Positions 5,920 through 7,928 of a stretch of 7,928 nucleotides of DNA are shown piece by piece. The DNA is from Anaerolineae bacterium. Lineage in GTDB: Bacteria; Chloroflexota; Anaerolineae; 4572-78. The position numbers and the translations under genes are program-made. Each line of letters starts with the position of its first letter. Position 1 is the first letter of the stretch. The stretch covers positions 1,178 to 9,105 of the forward strand of contig JALVZI010000332.1 in assembly GCA_027022125.1 (NCBI GenBank), written 5' to 3'. The notes below the pieces were generated by a model. It ran no database searches, had not been told where the DNA came from, and worked only from the letters and a program-made list of their open reading frames with translations.

Positions 5920-5946
5920 TTACAGTATCAGTTTGTATGCTACAAT
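5919..5946 (+). promoter_or_regulatory. Promoter P2 of the zinc-ribbon protein gene, overlapping P1
   Basis: TTTACA (5919-5924), a 16-base spacer and TACAAT (5941-5946) preceded by TGC (extended -10). Its -35 begins on the last base of the P1 -10 box. A start near 5953 would leave a leader of about 20 bases before the GTG at 5975. Confidence 0.55.
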
Positions 5947-5957
5947 TTATATCGCAG

Positions 5958-5965
5958 AGAAGGGA
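5958..5965 (+). promoter_or_regulatory. Ribosome binding site that fixes the GTG start at 5975
   Basis: The purine-rich AGAAGGGA lies 9 bases before GTG 5975. The frame is open back to a TTG at 5888, but that codon lies in the promoter region, has no ribosome binding site and would add a hydrophobic stretch foreign to this family. Confidence 0.75.
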
Positions 5966-5974
5966 AACCAACCG

Positions 5975-6676
5975 GTGCCAAACGTTTACCAACTGTACAA
6001 ATTACAGCAACTCGACAGCCGCATTGATGCCGTTCGGCGGCGGTTGAAAGAGATAGCCGCCAATCTTGTTGAAACCCAAGCATTGAAAACCGCCAAAGCC
6101 GAATTTGCCGCCGCTGAAGCCTCATTGAACCAAGCCCGCGCCGACGCAGTCGATTTGGATTTGGAGGTAAAAGGGTTGCAGCAGAAAATAGCCAAACACG
6201 AAAAACGATTGTACAGCGGCAGTATTTCCAACCCCAAAGAAGCGGCATCGCTGCAGCAGGAAATTGCTTCTACCAAACGATGGCTTGCCAAACGCGAAGA
6301 GGATTTGCTGGAAGCGATGATTGCGCAGGAAGATGCGGAAACGCAGTTGGCAGAAAAAGAAAAAACCCTCGCCGATATTCGCCGCCGGTGGGAAACCGAG
6401 CAATCGGATTTGCTGGCGGAAAAGAAAACGCTGGAAGCCGAACTGGCTCAGTTAACCGCCGACCGCCAACAGCAAGCCGGGTTCATCGAGCGCGCTACAC
6501 TTTCGCAGTACGAAACACTGCGCCAAAAGAAGGGCGGCGTCGCCGTGACCGGCGTAAAAGACGACACCTGCGTGAGTTGCGGGGTAATGCTGTCGCAGCG
6601 AATGTTGCAGGCGGCAGAAGACGATTCGACATTATGCTATTGCGAGGGTTGCGGTAGAATTTTATTCATACTGTAA
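5975..6676 (+). CDS. Coiled-coil protein with C-terminal C4 zinc ribbon (COG1579/CdsZ type)
   Basis: This soluble protein of 233 residues begins MPNVYQLYKLQQLDSRID, the usual opening of the family. A long, charged coiled-coil hairpin covers about 1-180, interrupted by the conserved YSGSISNPKEAASLQQEI segment (80-97). The C-terminal zinc ribbon has ligands C199, C202, C223 and C226 (CVSC ... CEGC), with an extra C221. Family members (zf-RING_7, COG1579) are predicted nucleic-acid-binding or adaptor proteins; the chlamydial member CdsZ supports type III secretion. No secretion genes are near, so no specific role can be assigned. The gene has two candidate promoters and a GTG start set by its ribosome binding site. 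The next gene follows after 37 bases with no terminator, which suggests co-transcription. Confidence 0.9.
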   Translation: MPNVYQLYKLQQLDSRIDAVRRRLKEIAANLVETQALKTAKAEFAAAEASLNQARADAVDLDLEVKGLQQKIAKHEKRLYSGSISNPKEAASLQQEIASTKRWLAKREEDLLEAMIAQEDAETQLAEKEKTLADIRRRWETEQSDLLAEKKTLEAELAQLTADRQQQAGFIERATLSQYETLRQKKGGVAVTGVKDDTCVSCGVMLSQRMLQAAEDDSTLCYCEGCGRILFIL

Positions 6677-6713
6677 ACGAACAACTGACGAGTATTCTCA
6701 CAGGAGACGTACC

Positions 6714-7679
6714 ATGGCATTAAAAACGATTGGCATTGAAATTGACGATAAAGTTTACAAACGCGCCGAAACAAAAGCCGAAGCCGAACAGAAAACCATC
6801 AACCGGGTGGTGGTAGAGGCATTGTACGCCTACATCGGCGAAACACCGCCGCCGCTGCCCAAACCGAAAGAACCCGAGCCCCCCGCCGAAACGCCCGGCA
6901 TCCCGAAAACCACCATTTATGTGGTGCAATCGGGAGATACGCTCGGCGCAATTGCCAAAAAAATGTATGGTACGCCCACAAAATACTATATCATCCAAAA
7001 AGCGAACAATTTAACCGACCCCGGAAAAATCTGGGTGGGGCAAAAATTGGTCATCCCCGTGCTGGAAGAAGACCAGCCGACCCCGACCCAGCCGCCCGCC
7101 ACCGAACCGCAGCCACCCACCGAACCCGAAACGCCGTCGACACCGCCCACCCCGAAACCACCCGTGGCGGATGACAGCACGCTGAAAAACCCGAAACCGC
7201 CAAACATTAAATTTGTCGGTTCGCCCAATTTTAACAAACGTCCCACCGGCGAAATCAGTGCGGTGGTGATGCACGCCACCGCCAACGGCAGTTTGGAACG
7301 GGTGATAGATTGGTTCAACAACCCCAACGCGCAGGTCAGCGCCCATTACACCATCGGCAAAGATGGCACAATTGTGCAGCACGTCCGCGATGAGTTTCGC
7401 GCATGGCACGCCGGAAAATCGGAGTGGAAGGGGCGAAAAGACCTCAACAGTTGGGCTATCGGCGTGGAAATGGTTAACTGGAATAACGGCGAAGACCCCT
7501 TCCCCGAACCACAGTATCAAGCCGGATTTGCGCTGGTATCGTATTTGTGCGAAAAATACCACATTGACCCCGATATGATTGTGGCACATTATGATGTTTC
7601 GCCGGGGCGAAAAACCGACCCCAAAGGCTACGATATGGATCGCTTGCGCGCCGAAGTTCGCAAACGGCTGGGTATGTAA
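6714..7679 (+). CDS. LysM / N-acetylmuramoyl-L-alanine amidase with RHH-like N-terminus
   Basis: This is a predicted peptidoglycan hydrolase that cuts the bond between N-acetylmuramic acid and the stem peptide. The 321 residues hold: a segment (3-42) with the strand-helix-helix pattern of ribbon-helix-helix proteins (TIGIEID, then DKVYKRAETKAEAEQ, KT, INRVVVEALYAYI); a Pro/Glu linker (44-64); one LysM domain (69-115, beginning YVVQSGDTLGAIAKKMYG); a Pro/Thr linker (120-163); and an Amidase_2 domain (165-321). Zinc ligands by AmpD comparison are H187, H292 and D302, with E252 and K300 as catalytic residues, all present in MHAT, VEMVN and AHYDVSPGRKTDP. There is no signal peptide or membrane segment, so export is unexplained. 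The start is firm: AGGAG (6702-6706) sits 7 bases before the ATG. It could be an autolysin, a recycling enzyme or a phage-derived endolysin; no phage genes are seen nearby. Confidence 0.93.
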   Translation: MALKTIGIEIDDKVYKRAETKAEAEQKTINRVVVEALYAYIGETPPPLPKPKEPEPPAETPGIPKTTIYVVQSGDTLGAIAKKMYGTPTKYYIIQKANNLTDPGKIWVGQKLVIPVLEEDQPTPTQPPATEPQPPTEPETPSTPPTPKPPVADDSTLKNPKPPNIKFVGSPNFNKRPTGEISAVVMHATANGSLERVIDWFNNPNAQVSAHYTIGKDGTIVQHVRDEFRAWHAGKSEWKGRKDLNSWAIGVEMVNWNNGEDPFPEPQYQAGFALVSYLCEKYHIDPDMIVAHYDVSPGRKTDPKGYDMDRLRAEVRKRLGM

Positions 7680-7788
7680 CAATGAACAATGAATAATGAA
7701 AAATGAACAATGGGTTGCGTGATGCGTGAAAACCTTTTTGTCATTCGCTATTCGCCTATTCGCCCATTCGCCCATTCGCCCATTCGCT
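7680..7788. repeat. Heptamer/octamer array D after the amidase gene
   Basis: Starting one base after the amidase stop codon, 7-bp units CAATGAA, CAATGAA, TAATGAA, AAATGAA, CAATGGG, TTGCGTG, ATGCGTG run from 7680 to 7728. After an irregular stretch (7729-7741) a 7-bp unit CATTCGC (7742-7748) leads into 8-bp units TATTCGCC, TATTCGCC, CATTCGCC, CATTCGCC, CATTCGCT (7749-7788). Fifteen bases (7715-7729) are the exact reverse complement of 4441-4455 in array C. A reading frame across this region (7710-7907) is not considered a gene. Confidence 0.87.
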
Positions 7789-7825
7789 CAAAGAAACAGG
7801 ACTTTCATTTTAAAAGGAAATTCTT

Positions 7826-7928
7826 ATGCGCTCACAATACCGATTTTTCATCAGCATCATTCTGTTTTTGGCAATCACACTGGCTTGCGGACCCGGCAAA
7901 CGGTTGACGGAACTGGTGGAGGATACAC
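7826..7928 (+). CDS. Lipoprotein, N-terminal part (3' end outside window)
   Basis: Only 34 codons are visible. ATG 7826 has AGGA (7815-7818) 7 bases upstream. The protein starts MRSQYRFF, followed by a hydrophobic stretch (about 7-20) and Cys21 in ITLACG, which fits the bacterial lipobox rule (Thr, Leu and Ala at -3 to -1). The Cys would be lipidated after signal peptidase II cleavage, placing the protein on the outer face of the membrane. The residues after Cys21 (GPGKRLTELVEDT) show no domain, so the function cannot be assigned. It overlaps a longer frame that begins in array D; the signal peptide and ribosome binding site support this frame instead. Confidence 0.72.
   Translation, partial: MRSQYRFFISIILFLAITLACGPGKRLTELVEDT

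Noticed and set aside
5888..5974. Upstream TTG start that would add 29 residues to the zinc-ribbon protein
   Set aside because: The segment contains both promoters, has no ribosome binding site and encodes a hydrophobic stretch not expected in this soluble family. GTG 5975 has GAAGGG at proper spacing.
7710..7907. 65-codon + strand frame starting in array D
   Set aside because: It translates the repeat units and overlaps the better supported lipoprotein start at 7826, which has a ribosome binding site and signal peptide.

Overview
The window looks like bacterial chromosome, most likely from Chloroflexota (Anaerolineae or a related class). This rests on a topoisomerase I with an N-terminal DUF5679-type zinc motif, a two-membrane-segment protein of a kind I associate with that phylum, and extended -10 promoters. 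The assignment is inference; there is no rRNA or other marker here. All seven genes are on the + strand and none shows a frameshift.

Layout: (1) 3' part of a mannose-1-phosphate guanylyltransferase (1-648); (2) DNA topoisomerase I (761-3127); (3) M24B Xaa-Pro aminopeptidase (3310-4386); (4) membrane protein of unknown function (4610-5839) with its own promoter and a strong intrinsic terminator; (5) coiled-coil/zinc-ribbon protein of the COG1579/CdsZ type (5975-6676) behind two stacked promoters; (6) LysM/N-acetylmuramoyl-L-alanine amidase with an unexpected ribbon-helix-helix-like N-terminus and no signal peptide (6714-7679), probably co-transcribed with gene 5; (7) start of a lipoprotein gene (7826 to window end). 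Genes 1-3 have no visible promoters or terminators between them and may be one transcript. They do not form an obvious pathway: sugar-nucleotide synthesis, DNA topology and peptide turnover are housekeeping roles. Genes 6 and 7 act at the cell envelope.

The most unusual content is between the genes. Four of the six gaps are filled by arrays of degenerate 7-bp and 8-bp units (651-758, 3161-3319, 4366-4477, 7680-7788). Neighbouring units resemble each other most, the period switches between 7 and 8 within an array, and unit orientation often inverts midway. The arrays flanking the aminopeptidase contain a 28-bp inverted repeat with 27 matches (3292-3319 and 4377-4404). These copies supply the proposed TTG start and the TAA stop of that gene, and the single mismatch falls exactly on those two codons. 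The arrays resemble in style the heptanucleotide STRR repeats of cyanobacteria; I do not know of a described function for them here.
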